DNA from: an uncultured Lewinella sp.
Lineage (GTDB): Bacteria; Bacteroidota; Bacteroidia; Chitinophagales; Saprospiraceae
DNA length: 64,000 nt
Reading direction: 5' to 3'
NCBI GenBank assembly: GCA_937873655.1
Contig: CALMYQ010000223.1
Span: 23,861 to 87,860 of the forward strand
In this document: piece after piece, positions 18,048-27,291 of the stretch
Layout of the letters: each line of letters opens with the position of its first letter
Position numbering within the stretch: position 1 is the first letter of the stretch
Notes under the pieces: generated by a model
What the model was told of the DNA's origin: nothing
The model's input: only the letters and a program-made list of their open reading frames with translations
Databases searched by the model: none
Made by a program: the position numbers and the translations under genes

Positions 18048-18581
18048 TCAGACAAGCCGGGGAGGGGGCGCGGGAATAGATATGTTCAACCTGCCGCAAG
18101 GGGGAACGAAGGCAAACACATTGCGATGGAGAAGTGGTCCGACAGCGGGCAACGATTCGGGGTCTTCCAGGCAGAAACTGGAAAAAAGCCGTTCCAATAC
18201 GGCTTTTTTGGCGGATCGTTCGTCCTGATCGGGTTGGTTAACGGGCTGATAGCGTACTTGAATGCGTTCGGTGGCCTGATTGTCGATGGTGAAGTAGCTC
18301 ACCTGGCCGTTGTCTTCTTCTGTGAAAATATAGGGAGCGCCGTAGCCCAGCCTGTGGAGCGCTTCCAGTTGTTCTTCATCCTGGATCTGAACCCGGGCTT
18401 TGATGCCGGTTTCAGCTTCCATTTTGGCGGCGATGGCCTTTTCCCGGTTGTTCATCCGGGTTTCCACTTCTACGGCATAACCGGCGTTGATATAAATGCG
18501 CCCGCCAACCCATTGGAACAGGATCAGCAGGATCAACGCCCAGGCGTAAAACGGCCTTTTTATTTTCCCGTAGGTGTTCAA
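18048..18581 (-). CDS. Hypothetical single-span membrane protein
   Basis: This 177-residue protein begins at TTG 18581; an in-frame stop lies a few codons upstream and no ATG precedes the membrane span. One helix (about 13-33, WALILLILFQWVGGRIYI) is followed by a soluble region with a charged helix (MNNREKAIAAKMEAETG) and a C-terminus CGRLNISIPAPPPRLV. No family is recognised. It may be an anti-sigma-like or accessory envelope protein, but nothing in the sequence proves this. It is separated from both neighbours by more than 100 bp. Confidence 0.6.
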   Translation of the reverse strand: MNTYGKIKRPFYAWALILLILFQWVGGRIYINAGYAVEVETRMNNREKAIAAKMEAETGIKARVQIQDEEQLEALHRLGYGAPYIFTEEDNGQVSYFTIDNQATERIQVRYQPVNQPDQDERSAKKAVLERLFSSFCLEDPESLPAVGPLLHRNVFAFVPPCGRLNISIPAPPPRLV

Positions 18582-18694
18582 TTCAAAAAGTTGGCTTTAA
18601 CATTCCGGCGTTGTGAGACCGCCGGCATACACGGTAAAACTGATGCAAGTAAATTATTTTTTTCGAAGCAGCCAAATTTTTTAATTCCGGCCGT

Positions 18695-19474
18695 TCACTG
18701 CGCCGGGTATTCCAGGATCGAGATTTTCCGGAAATCGATCGGTGCGCTGTTGGATTGCAGGGAAATAAACCCCGACCGGACGGCATCGTCGCCGTTCACA
18801 ATGAAGGTTTTTCCGGGATCATGGTCGGGGCGGTAGCGCGGATTCTCAAATTCCAGGATCACCTCTCCATTGACAATATGCTGAATCCTGCCGCCGCGCA
18901 CATCGATTTCCAGGGTCACCCACTGATCTCCGTGGAAGGTCCGCTTTACGGTAGCCGGCGTGCAATAGGATTCGTTGGGCCTGCCGTTGAGCTCTACCGT
19001 TGTTCCGGAAGCGCAGATCTCCCCGACCGGCCGTTCGTCCTTGCCGTTGCCGCCGTGCAGGTTGTATTCCAGGCACACCGGGAAAGGCTGGTCGACGCCC
19101 ATGGTGCGCGGGTCCTGACAATGATACTGGATCCCGCTGTCGCGATACCCCCAGGAAGGCCCGCCCGGCGCCGTTTCGCCTACAAACCGGTATTCGACCT
19201 TCAACCGGTAATTGGTAAAGCGTTTATCGAAATACAAGGCGCCGAATTTGTTGTCGAAGCTCCCATATTGATCATAACGCACGCTCAGAATGCCGTTTTC
19301 CACCCGGAAGGTATTGCCGTAATTCTCACCGAGCGGGTACCCCGCAACCTTGGGCAGCCACCCATCGAGGTTTTTACCGTTGAACAGGTCGACCCACTTC
19401 CCATCGGTAAGGGACCGCTGCGTGTTACAGGACAGGATGGCGAGCAAGGTCAGGAGGAGAAGATATTTGGACAT
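18695..19474 (-). CDS. DUF1080 (3-keto-disaccharide hydrolase-like) lipoprotein
   Basis: This is a lipoprotein of 259 residues from ATG 19474, with lipobox LAILSC. The mature part is a concanavalin-like DUF1080 domain with FNGKNLDGW, ENGILSVRYD, FTNYRLKVEYRF and GIQYHC. Family members cleave or bind glycosides and 3-keto-sugars and are abundant in Bacteroidota and Planctomycetes. Its neighbour upstream is a secreted GH13 amylase, in keeping with glycan use. A start at 19510 would place the signal peptide 12 residues further in and is less likely. Confidence 0.88.
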   Translation of the reverse strand: MSKYLLLLTLLAILSCNTQRSLTDGKWVDLFNGKNLDGWLPKVAGYPLGENYGNTFRVENGILSVRYDQYGSFDNKFGALYFDKRFTNYRLKVEYRFVGETAPGGPSWGYRDSGIQYHCQDPRTMGVDQPFPVCLEYNLHGGNGKDERPVGEICASGTTVELNGRPNESYCTPATVKRTFHGDQWVTLEIDVRGGRIQHIVNGEVILEFENPRYRPDHDPGKTFIVNGDDAVRSGFISLQSNSAPIDFRKISILEYPAQ

Positions 19475-19483
19475 GGCTGGTTT

Positions 19484-19574
19484 ATTGATTTGGTGATTTG
19501 CCGCCTTCACTCTTGGGAGCTACGGCCGCCGGAGGTTAATTTGGTCAGTTCCTCAATTCCTCAGTTCCTCAATA
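19484..19574. repeat. Dispersed REP-like unit and TTCCTCAA tandem
   Basis: The sequence contains tgatttgccgccttc, ctacggccgccggaggtt and then cagttcctcaattcctcag. The same blocks recur at 51484-51830 and 61641-61700, and a degenerate copy lies near 55040. It sits just upstream of the DUF1080 gene. Confidence 0.65.
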
Positions 19575-19620
19575 TAAAAAAGCGCCGGACAGATCCAAAA
19601 ACCCGCCCGGCGAAGTCGAT

Positions 19621-21102
19621 CTATTTATTGGAAAAGACCAGATAATCCCAGGCGTTCAGGCTGAGGGACATGCCGTCGGTCAGTTCTTTCGGTTCGTTGG
19701 TGAACACGTTGGTATAGGTTCCGGCAAAGTTGCTGCCGGTCAATTTGAGGTCCTGCTTCTTAGCGGACAGGTTGATGACAACAACCGCCTTGTCGCCGTC
19801 CTTTTCGCGGATGAAGGCATAGATATTCTCATCATTGCCTGTCGGGATCTTGACGAGCGGGCCGCCTTCGGTTCCGTTCCAAAGGCCTTTGTTGCGGTCC
19901 TTCAGGTCGAAAAGGGTTTTATAAAAGCCGGCATATTGGTAGTCGCCCCAGGGGATGGAATCCTTGGTGAAGAAGGCCAGTTGTTTGTCCATGGCGGATT
20001 CCTGACCGGAATAGATCAGGGGCATGCCGTCGAAAGTGGAAACGAGGACGGCGAACGCCTTATGCCCGTCGCCCATGCGCTGGAACTCGGTGCCCGACCA
20101 GGAATTCTCGTCGTGGTTGGATGTGAATTCCATGAAATAGCCTTTGGTATATTCCTTTGCCTTTTCAGCCAGGAGCCGGTCGATGTCCAGCGCGGTCTTC
20201 TTTTCGACCGGCGCCGCACCGCCGTCTGTGGCGTTGCCCTGGACGAGTTGCGGGGTTTTATCCCGGTTGGCGCCCTGGGTTTTGGCGATATCGTTCAGCA
20301 GGTGGTGCATCGACCAGGCGTAATCCATCACAAATGCGCCGTTGTTGCGGATGGCGGGCACTTCTGCTTCTGCCAGCATGAAGAGCGGCTTCATGGCATA
20401 AAGCGAATCGGAACATTCGGCCCAGAAATCCACCGGTACATTGTGCGCCACATCCACCCGGAAGCCGTCGATACCCGTTTCGGTCACCCAGAACTGCATG
20501 GCGTCGATCATCCCCTGGCGCAGGGCGGGGTTATCGTAATTGAAGTCGGCCACGTCTGTCCAGCCCCAGGATTTGCCGGTAGCCGGATCGATGGGATCCA
20601 CCACGTTTCCGAGCGAATCCTGCGTATACCAATCCTTGTGTTCGGTGATCCAGGGGTTATCCCATCCGGAATGGTTGGGCACCCAGTCGATGATGATGTG
20701 CATGCCGGCGTTGTGAATGGCCACAACCAGGTGTTTGAATTCCTCCATGGTCCCGAAATCCGGGTTGACGGCGTAATAATCGGCCACCGCGTAGGGGCTG
20801 CCCAGATCGCCTTTCCGGTTCTTGACGCTGACCGGATGGATGGGCATGAACCAGAGGATATCGACGCCCATTTCCCTGAGGCGCGGGATATGCGCTTCAA
20901 AAGCCTTGAAGGTGCCTTCGGGCGTGTATTGCCGGGTATTGACCTCATAGATGACCGAATTCTTGTGCCAGTCGGGAACCCTCGGTTTTTCAAAGGTTAC
21001 GGGCGGCTCAGCGATCTCGGCCGGCTTGTTTTTGCAAGCGGTGCTGAACAGGGCGAGGGAGGTCAGGAGGAGCCCCCAGGCCAGGATTTGAAATTTTTTC
21101 AC
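19621..21102 (-). CDS. GH13 alpha-amylase family lipoprotein
   Basis: This 493-residue enzyme has a lipobox (FSTAC, Cys23). The GH13 barrel motifs are all present: IIDWVPNHSG (region I), GIDGFRVDVAHN with the catalytic Asp nucleophile (region II), MLAEAE with the general-acid Glu (region III) and EFTSNHDENSW with the third carboxylate (region IV). It should hydrolyse alpha-1,4-glucans at the cell surface or in the periplasm. A short C-terminal beta domain (VVVINLSAKKQDLKL) completes it. No damage is seen. Confidence 0.93.
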   Translation of the reverse strand: MKKFQILAWGLLLTSLALFSTACKNKPAEIAEPPVTFEKPRVPDWHKNSVIYEVNTRQYTPEGTFKAFEAHIPRLREMGVDILWFMPIHPVSVKNRKGDLGSPYAVADYYAVNPDFGTMEEFKHLVVAIHNAGMHIIIDWVPNHSGWDNPWITEHKDWYTQDSLGNVVDPIDPATGKSWGWTDVADFNYDNPALRQGMIDAMQFWVTETGIDGFRVDVAHNVPVDFWAECSDSLYAMKPLFMLAEAEVPAIRNNGAFVMDYAWSMHHLLNDIAKTQGANRDKTPQLVQGNATDGGAAPVEKKTALDIDRLLAEKAKEYTKGYFMEFTSNHDENSWSGTEFQRMGDGHKAFAVLVSTFDGMPLIYSGQESAMDKQLAFFTKDSIPWGDYQYAGFYKTLFDLKDRNKGLWNGTEGGPLVKIPTGNDENIYAFIREKDGDKAVVVINLSAKKQDLKLTGSNFAGTYTNVFTNEPKELTDGMSLSLNAWDYLVFSNK

Positions 21103-21192
21103 GTCGCTTTAATTTTAAGTTGATGTATGCTTGCAAAGCTAGCTCTTTTTGGGGAAAGGCATCGGTGGGGGATTTAGCGGCTCGGCGCGACT

Positions 21193-22260
21193 TCAGAATT
21201 TGTTCTTCCGTTTGTTCTCTAGGATCTGCTTGTACATTTTGCCCATTTTCCGGTCCTTTTTCCGGCGTTCGCGCAGGGAGGTTTGGAAACGCGATTGTTC
21301 GCGCAGCATTTTCTGGTAATTTTCAAAGGCTGCCGGGTCGATTTCGCCGTTATCCAGCGCTTCCAGGATGGCGCAGCCTTCCTCTTCGGTATGGGTGCAG
21401 TCAGAAAATCTGCATTGCCCGGCCAGTTCCGCAATCGCCTCAAAGGTGGAGTCGATGCTGTCGCTGTCGCCGGCAATGCCGATCTCGCGCATACCCGGGG
21501 TATCGATCAGGATGCCGCCGTTTTCGAGTGCGAACAGTTCGCGGTGGCTGGTGGTATGCCGCCCTTTGCTGGTGCTTTCGCTGACGGCGCTCGTTTTCAG
21601 CAATTCCTCACCGAGCAGGTTGTTCACCAGGGTGGATTTGCCGACCCCGGAGGAGCCCATGATGCAATAGGTCTTTCCCTTTTCCAGGTGTGCCCGGAGT
21701 TGGTCGTAGCCCTCGCGGGTTTCATTGCTGAGGCAAACAATGGGGATTTTGCCGACCCGTTTTTCCAGCTGCGAGCCCAGTCGATCCAGGCTCTCCTGAT
21801 CCGTCAGGTCCGTTTTGGTCAGCACGGCGATGGGTTGAATGCCGGCAGCGTGGCAAACCGCCAGATAGCGTTCCATCCGGTTGAGGTTGAAATCGTGCCC
21901 GACTGCCTGCAGGATAAACGCCCGGTCGACGTTGGCGGCAATGATCTGTTTTTCGCCGTGTTTGCCGACGGCCTGCCGTTCCAGCACCGTCTGCCGGGGG
22001 TACAGCTGGAGGATCAACGCAGCTCCCTGGTCATAAACGGACAGGGCCACCCAGTCGCCGACCGCCGGAAAATCGGCGCGCGAGGCGGCTGAATACCGCA
22101 GGTTGCCGGTGACCTCGGCATCGTATTCCCCGTTTTCGGTCCTGACCACATAGCGTTCCCGGTGTTCCTGGATCACACGACCCAGTTCGGCGCCTGCCAG
22201 CCCCTGTGAATCGAAGTATTGGCCGATAGCGGGATCGTATCCCAGGTCTTCTTTGGTCAT
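21193..22260 (-). CDS. rsgA: Ribosome small subunit-dependent GTPase A
   Basis: This 355-residue protein has an OB-fold N-terminus and the circularly permuted GTPase order of RsgA: G4 (VLTKTDLTD) precedes G1 (GSSGVGKSTLVNNLLG) and G3 (DTPGMREIG). A C-terminal zinc-binding motif (CRFSDCTHTEEEGCAI) follows. It assists late maturation of the 30S subunit. The tail after the zinc motif is very basic (RERRKKDRKMGKMYKQ), as expected for an RNA-bound protein. Confidence 0.96.
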   Translation of the reverse strand: MTKEDLGYDPAIGQYFDSQGLAGAELGRVIQEHRERYVVRTENGEYDAEVTGNLRYSAASRADFPAVGDWVALSVYDQGAALILQLYPRQTVLERQAVGKHGEKQIIAANVDRAFILQAVGHDFNLNRMERYLAVCHAAGIQPIAVLTKTDLTDQESLDRLGSQLEKRVGKIPIVCLSNETREGYDQLRAHLEKGKTYCIMGSSGVGKSTLVNNLLGEELLKTSAVSESTSKGRHTTSHRELFALENGGILIDTPGMREIGIAGDSDSIDSTFEAIAELAGQCRFSDCTHTEEEGCAILEALDNGEIDPAAFENYQKMLREQSRFQTSLRERRKKDRKMGKMYKQILENKRKNKF

Positions 22261-22284
22261 GGCATAATTGCTGAATTCACAATC

Positions 22285-23718
22285 CTATTCATTCAAATTA
22301 CGGATCAACTGATAACAAAATTGCACCACTCCCTTGAAATTATCAACGCTGATATGTTCGTTGTTGCCATGAAAACACGACATGCAATCCGTTTCGATGC
22401 GCATAGGGTAGAACCGGTAGACATTTTCGGCGATGCCGATGTAATGCTTGCTGTCGGTGCCGCCGCCGAGCAGGCCGGGCGCTATGGTCGTTTCCGGCAT
22501 CAGTTGGAGGATGGTCTTTTCCAGAAGTTTATAGCTGTCAGACCCGGCATCTGAAACAGGCGTGGGCAGGCCGGCCTGCATGTACACCTCCACTGAGATC
22601 CTGTCGTCTTTCACTATTTTCCTGATATGATTGAGAACGTCCTCGGGGGTCTCCCCGGGCATGATCCGTGAATTGACCACAACGGACGCTTCGGTCGGTA
22701 TGACATTGTCCTTGACGCCGCCGGAAATGATCGTAGGCACCAGGGTGGTATGGGCGTTCATACCTTCCAGGATGAATTTCCCGAAGAGCCATTTATTCGC
22801 CGCCGCCATCCGGAAGCCGAAATTGTCCAGTGCAGGCGCCACCTTTTCGATCTGGGTTTTCACCAGCGGCGCCATATGGTACGGGAAAGGATTGTTTTCC
22901 AGCCGGGTAATGGCCGCTGCAAGCGATCCGATCGTATTGTCTTTCGGCGGTTCGCTGGAATGGCCGCCGGGTGTATTGATCTTCAGCTTGTAGGACACGT
23001 AGCCCTTTTCGGCCGTATTGATGAAAGCCACCTGATTGCGGGTATGCGCCAGTTCCTTCGGTGCTATGTACCCGCCTTCGTCGAGCGCAAAGGCAACGGG
23101 CAGGTTAAGCGACCGAAGGTATTCGGCTGCCTGTTTGGCGCCCTGGTCGCCGCCGATCTCCTCGTCGTGCCCGAAGGACAGATAAATGTTCTGCCCGGGC
23201 TTAAATCCTTCCGACAGCAGCATTTCCGCCGTTTCCAGCAGGGCGATGACATTGATCTTGTCGTCGAGAGTACCGCGCCCGTATATCTTATTGTCGATGA
23301 GATCGCCCGAAAATGGCCCGGCCTCCCATTTGTCCATGGTGCTGGAGTCAACCGGTACGACGTCATAATGGCCCATCAGCACAACGCCCGGCTTTTTGGG
23401 GTCGGTTCCCGGCCAGGTATAGAACAGGGTATGGTTGAAAATCTTCCGGTCGAGCAGCGAATCCACCAACGGGTAGGTTTCCCTGACGAATGCCTGGAAT
23501 TTCCGGAATTCAGCGGTGTCGATCCGGCTGCGATCCGTGTAGGAAACCGTTTTGAAGGTCACGGCGGTCCGGAAATGGTCGATCGCCTGATCCGGAACGG
23601 ATACCGGCGCCACTGCATCATACGCCGGTTGATCGGAAGAAAGGGTGAAGGTATTGAACAACAGAACAGCTGCCAGGATCAGGATCAGCAGCCCCAGGAG
23701 TTTCAGGAGTTTTTTCAT
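22285..23718 (-). CDS. M20 family metallopeptidase (PM20D1-like)
   Basis: This 477-residue protein has one N-terminal hydrophobic segment (about 5-25), an uncleaved anchor or signal. The M20 zinc-site motifs are GHYDVVPVD, GRGTLDDK and GHDEEIGG, and a dimerisation lid domain lies in the middle (NTPGGHSSEPP). Its length and the N-terminal span match the carboxypeptidase S/PM20D1 branch, which hydrolyses N-acyl amino acids or dipeptides. It ends 24 bp before the rsgA start and may share its transcript. Confidence 0.93.
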   Translation of the reverse strand: MKKLLKLLGLLILILAAVLLFNTFTLSSDQPAYDAVAPVSVPDQAIDHFRTAVTFKTVSYTDRSRIDTAEFRKFQAFVRETYPLVDSLLDRKIFNHTLFYTWPGTDPKKPGVVLMGHYDVVPVDSSTMDKWEAGPFSGDLIDNKIYGRGTLDDKINVIALLETAEMLLSEGFKPGQNIYLSFGHDEEIGGDQGAKQAAEYLRSLNLPVAFALDEGGYIAPKELAHTRNQVAFINTAEKGYVSYKLKINTPGGHSSEPPKDNTIGSLAAAITRLENNPFPYHMAPLVKTQIEKVAPALDNFGFRMAAANKWLFGKFILEGMNAHTTLVPTIISGGVKDNVIPTEASVVVNSRIMPGETPEDVLNHIRKIVKDDRISVEVYMQAGLPTPVSDAGSDSYKLLEKTILQLMPETTIAPGLLGGGTDSKHYIGIAENVYRFYPMRIETDCMSCFHGNNEHISVDNFKGVVQFCYQLIRNLNE

Positions 23719-23753
23719 AGCGTTCGTTTCAGCAGATTATGTGCTAAAGATAA

Positions 23754-24392
23754 TCAATCCGCCTGAAACAAGATCCTCCATTCTTCACTGTTCTCGCCGA
23801 GCAGGTCCCGGATGGTGGTCCCTTCGGCGTTGGGAGCCTCAATATCGGCGCCGGCGGCGATGAGCATCCTTGCGCAGGCCAGCTGTTGGTGCCGGTTCGG
23901 GTCGCCGCCGTGCACATAGCCGTGAATGGCCCAGAACAGGGGCGTGGAGTCGTAATCCAGGTCTTTGAGGTGGATATCGGCGCCGGCGGCGATCAGCCTG
24001 TGCACGAGGGCATCCCGTCCGGTCCAGGCCGCCCAGTGAAGGGCTGTACCGCCATGGCATCCCTGGTGCCGGATATCGGCGCCGCGGTCGAGGTAAAGCA
24101 TGCCCACTTTATCGGCGTGCAGGCTGGCGGCGGCGATCAGCGGGGTATCCTTCCGCAGCTCAGATTCAAGCCCGTTCACATCGGCGCCGAATTCGAGGAA
24201 AACTTCGGCGATTTCCACACCGTCTTCATCGCTGTAATGCCCTGAAAAAACGCGGTCGCAGATCCGGTGCAGCGGGTGGCACAGGGTCGGGTTCTTGTCG
24301 TCGAATGGAATCCCCTTATTGGCCAGGGACGGGTCAGCAGACAGGGCTGCGCGGATTCCGGCCAGGTCTTTCTTTTCTATCAGATCCATCAT
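23754..24392 (-). CDS. Ankyrin repeat protein
   Basis: This 212-residue cytoplasmic protein has about five ankyrin repeats (FGADVNGLESELRKDTPLIA, RGADIRHQGCHGGTALHWAA, AGADIHLKDLDYDSTPLFWA, AGADIEAPNAEGTTIRDLL). Two adjacent ATG codons at 24392 and 24389 are possible starts. Such proteins mediate protein contacts; the partner is unknown. It is 15 bp after the DUF1801 gene. Confidence 0.88.
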   Translation of the reverse strand: MMDLIEKKDLAGIRAALSADPSLANKGIPFDDKNPTLCHPLHRICDRVFSGHYSDEDGVEIAEVFLEFGADVNGLESELRKDTPLIAAASLHADKVGMLYLDRGADIRHQGCHGGTALHWAAWTGRDALVHRLIAAGADIHLKDLDYDSTPLFWAIHGYVHGGDPNRHQQLACARMLIAAGADIEAPNAEGTTIRDLLGENSEEWRILFQAD

Positions 24393-24406
24393 ATATCGGG
24401 TGATTT

Positions 24407-24793
24407 TTATTCCATCAGGTCCACATAAGCCTTCAGTATGCGGATGAACTCTCCACGCTTCGCTTCAATATCGGCCATATCCCGGAAATAAACCATCCGC
24501 CGGTCCTTATAATCGCCTTCAAGGAGATCGGATTGGACCTGAACAATAGTTGCATGGTGGAAAACCAGATGAACGCGGTCGGTCGGCCGGATATGAAATG
24601 TCAACAGGTCGGCCTTATAATAGTAACTCGGCGCATTCCATTTGATCCGTTCGCTGAAACGGGGATCTGCTTCCTTGATGATCGACCGGACAACCTCTAT
24701 CGCTGCTTTCAACGGGTGATCCAGCTTCGCCATATAATCCGCTACCTGCTCGCCATCGGACGGCTTTTTCGCGCGGCCCTTTTTGGTTTCCAT
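24407..24793 (-). CDS. DUF1801 domain protein
   Basis: This is a 128-residue protein from ATG 24793. It has the DUF1801/YdhG-like pattern: IKEADPRFSERIKWNAPSYY, then LLTFHIRPTDRVHLVFHHA and GDYKDRRMVYFRDMADIEAK. The fold is known but the function is not settled. A basic N-terminus (KKGRAKK) precedes the domain. The upstream in-frame start at 24820 would add nine residues. Confidence 0.85.
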   Translation of the reverse strand: METKKGRAKKPSDGEQVADYMAKLDHPLKAAIEVVRSIIKEADPRFSERIKWNAPSYYYKADLLTFHIRPTDRVHLVFHHATIVQVQSDLLEGDYKDRRMVYFRDMADIEAKRGEFIRILKAYVDLME

Positions 24794-24877
24794 GGATGAT
24801 GGGTATGAATTCGATCGCAATATAGCGCCGATTCAATTAAAAAACAAATATTTTGTATAATTTTAAATAAAAACTTT

Positions 24878-26659
24878 TTATTGCTGATTGCCGTTCAAAA
24901 TATCATAGGCATTGCGGATATTGGCGTCGTTGGGATTGAGCTGCAACGACTTTTCATACATCTGCCGGGCCTCGTCCAACCGGCCGGCCTTGTGCAGCAG
25001 AATACCCAGATTGCCCAGCACAATCGCCTGATCGGGTTTGATCCCCAGGGCCTGCTGATAGAGGGTAATGGCCTGTGCCGGGTCATCGTCGGCCAGCAGG
25101 TTGGCGTAATTGACCAGCGAATAAAAATTCTTGCCGTTGTATTCAAGCGATTTTTTATAGGCTTCCCTGGCGCCTTGCGGGTTGTCAAGTACGCCGTGAA
25201 TGACCCCTTTGAAATACCACAATTGCCAGTCGTCCGGGTATTTTTCCAGGGCCTCGTTGCAGAGCGTCAGGGCCTTCTGGTGGTTGGCCACCCGGCTCTC
25301 TCCCGGTATGGAAGTCAGGTTCTGGATATAAGCCCTCATGCTCCTCAACGAATTGGCGTAGGCGTAATCCGTGTTCACCAGGGTATCGTCATTTTTCCAG
25401 GCGTTCACCCGGATAGAGGACATGACGAGGAATACCCCTGAAAGCAGCGCAAGACCGACGTAAGCCCCTGCCCCACCCCGGGTTTTAAGCCTGGAAAACG
25501 CCCATTGCAGCAATACGCCGACCGCCAGACAAAATCCGAATATCGGGATGAACAGCAAGCGGTCGCCGAAGGTCGTTGCGATCCGGATCACCAGGTTGGC
25601 AGCCGGAAAAAGGGCTATCAGGAAGAAGAGCACACCGAAACCGGCCAGGTTCTTTTTTTTCAGGGTCAGCAACCCAAAGGCCGTCAGCCCGGCATACAAG
25701 GCGACGGACACCAGCGCAAGCGGTACCGTGGAACGCCCCACTACAAAATGCCCCAGGGAATAATCCCAGCTCAAAGGGTGCGGCCAGAAAGCGATCTGGA
25801 GATACTGCAACAGGATCCTGAACGCCATCGCCCATCGCTGCGCCGGGTCGGCAATAGCCAGCAAACTGTTGTTGTAAATATTGATATGCTCAGGCGGATT
25901 GCTGAACAAAGCCAGCCGGATGATCAGGAAAACGGCGCCGGCTGCCAGAACAGGAACAGCGGAACCGAACGCCTTCTTCAGGTCGTCATCCGTGGTGTAA
26001 TAACAGCTCAAAGGGATCAGCAGGGCGAACACAAACCCGGTTTCCTTGCTGAAAAAGGACAGCACAAGGAACAACAGGCTCAACCACAACGACCGTTTGC
26101 CCGCTCCTTTCCGGTACCGGAAAAAATACAGCATCGACAAGGCGCCGAAGATGAAGCAAAGGATGTCGTCCCGCCCTTTGATATTGGCCACCGACTCCAC
26201 ATGCACCGGATGCACGGCAAACAGCAGCGCAACGCCGAACGAAAGCCAGATCGAAGCTGAGGGCATCAGGTGTTTACGCAACAGTACGAACAACAGCAGG
26301 ACCAGAAAAAGGTAATAAAGGATATTCATGAGGTGTTGCGGCCCCGGGTTCATCCCGAACAGGGACACCTCCAGCGCATGCGTGAACATGGTTACCGGCC
26401 TGGTCACCCCCGGCACCGTCAGTTCGTTCCTGAACGCGGCCCCGATCAGCCCGGGAAAGCCCGCCAGGCCTTTGCTCACATAGGCATTATCGACAATGAT
26501 GATCTTGTCGTCAATCGCAAAATCGTACGCGACCGTTTTTACATACATGATCAGGATAACCAGGCCGAGAACCAGGTACAATCCAGGTATCAGGTTTTTG
26601 TTCTTCGGTGTTGCTGCGGCTTTAGGCTTCGGCGCCTGCTTGTTCTTTTTACCTTTCAT
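24878..26659 (-). CDS. Polytopic TMTC-like membrane protein with TPR tail
   Basis: This 593-residue protein starts at ATG 26659, which overlaps the preceding stop as ATGA. It has a basic lysine-rich start, about ten membrane helices with the GT39/TMTC-type loop motifs DFAIDDKIIIVDN and HPVHVESVANIKGRDD, and a C-terminal TPR region (about 455-590) with repeats such as ALGIKPDQAIVLGNLGILLH and SLQLNPNDANIRNAYDIL. Relatives are lipid-phosphosugar O-mannosyltransferase-like proteins. The overlap with the TOPRIM-like gene means it is translated in the same message, although its type is common in Bacteroidota on its own. Confidence 0.85.
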   Translation of the reverse strand: MKGKKNKQAPKPKAAATPKNKNLIPGLYLVLGLVILIMYVKTVAYDFAIDDKIIIVDNAYVSKGLAGFPGLIGAAFRNELTVPGVTRPVTMFTHALEVSLFGMNPGPQHLMNILYYLFLVLLLFVLLRKHLMPSASIWLSFGVALLFAVHPVHVESVANIKGRDDILCFIFGALSMLYFFRYRKGAGKRSLWLSLLFLVLSFFSKETGFVFALLIPLSCYYTTDDDLKKAFGSAVPVLAAGAVFLIIRLALFSNPPEHINIYNNSLLAIADPAQRWAMAFRILLQYLQIAFWPHPLSWDYSLGHFVVGRSTVPLALVSVALYAGLTAFGLLTLKKKNLAGFGVLFFLIALFPAANLVIRIATTFGDRLLFIPIFGFCLAVGVLLQWAFSRLKTRGGAGAYVGLALLSGVFLVMSSIRVNAWKNDDTLVNTDYAYANSLRSMRAYIQNLTSIPGESRVANHQKALTLCNEALEKYPDDWQLWYFKGVIHGVLDNPQGAREAYKKSLEYNGKNFYSLVNYANLLADDDPAQAITLYQQALGIKPDQAIVLGNLGILLHKAGRLDEARQMYEKSLQLNPNDANIRNAYDILNGNQQ

Positions 26660-27291
26660 GACTCCCCGCCTTCCGGCTTTTTGGTAAACCACAATTTCAA
26701 ATTAGCCATTGCCTTCAGGAAGGCTTTATCCTTACAATCCCGAAACGAGGCGTTTTCCGAAATATATTTATAAATAGAGGCTGAGCGTGCTTTTTTAGTT
26801 TTCCTTAAAACTGCTTCAACAGCTTCTTTGGGTCTACTTGGTTTTTCTTCACCAGATAAAATCCACCCATTTTCCCTTAACCAGGTGTAAAGTGATATCG
26901 ATTCATTCCAGTTAAAGGCAAAGGTAACCCTTGGAGAATCTATCCATATCCAATTTTCGACTTCAGGTTGGATCGCAAGTGCACAAACTTGACCATCTGT
27001 CCAGCCATTCTTTAAAAGGTTGGTTTCGACAATATTCTCAATATCTTCTTTTGTTTTATGTTCTTGTCCGCAACCTTCGAAATCAAAAACAACCATAGCA
27101 TGCCGATATTGATTGCTGAATGGTCTCAAAAATTCTGCACTCCCGGTAAAACAACCCGAATCTCTATAAGGATGTCTTTTGATATCAAAATTGAACGGTC
27201 GGGTGCCAAAAACATGAGTCAACCTTGGCAATAACCCTTGAAAAACATTTTCAATGTCCAAATCTGCTACCAAGATTATTAGATCTTTCAT
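26656..27291 (-). CDS. TOPRIM-like partner of the ATPase (putative defence nuclease)
   Basis: This is a 211-residue protein of no firmly recognised family. The order of acidic motifs recalls a TOPRIM fold: a first strand with acidic end (LIILVADLDIENVFQGLL, Glu14) and a later hydrophobic strand VVFDFEGCG (Asp70, Glu72). Such proteins occur behind ABC-type ATPases in OLD/PARIS/Gabija-like immune systems, often as the nuclease. Here it overlaps the ATPase stop by ATGA at 27288-27291 and the next gene in the same way. AT content is higher than around it, which suits acquisition by transfer. The nuclease role is inference. Confidence 0.55.
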   Translation of the reverse strand: MKDLIILVADLDIENVFQGLLPRLTHVFGTRPFNFDIKRHPYRDSGCFTGSAEFLRPFSNQYRHAMVVFDFEGCGQEHKTKEDIENIVETNLLKNGWTDGQVCALAIQPEVENWIWIDSPRVTFAFNWNESISLYTWLRENGWILSGEEKPSRPKEAVEAVLRKTKKARSASIYKYISENASFRDCKDKAFLKAMANLKLWFTKKPEGGES

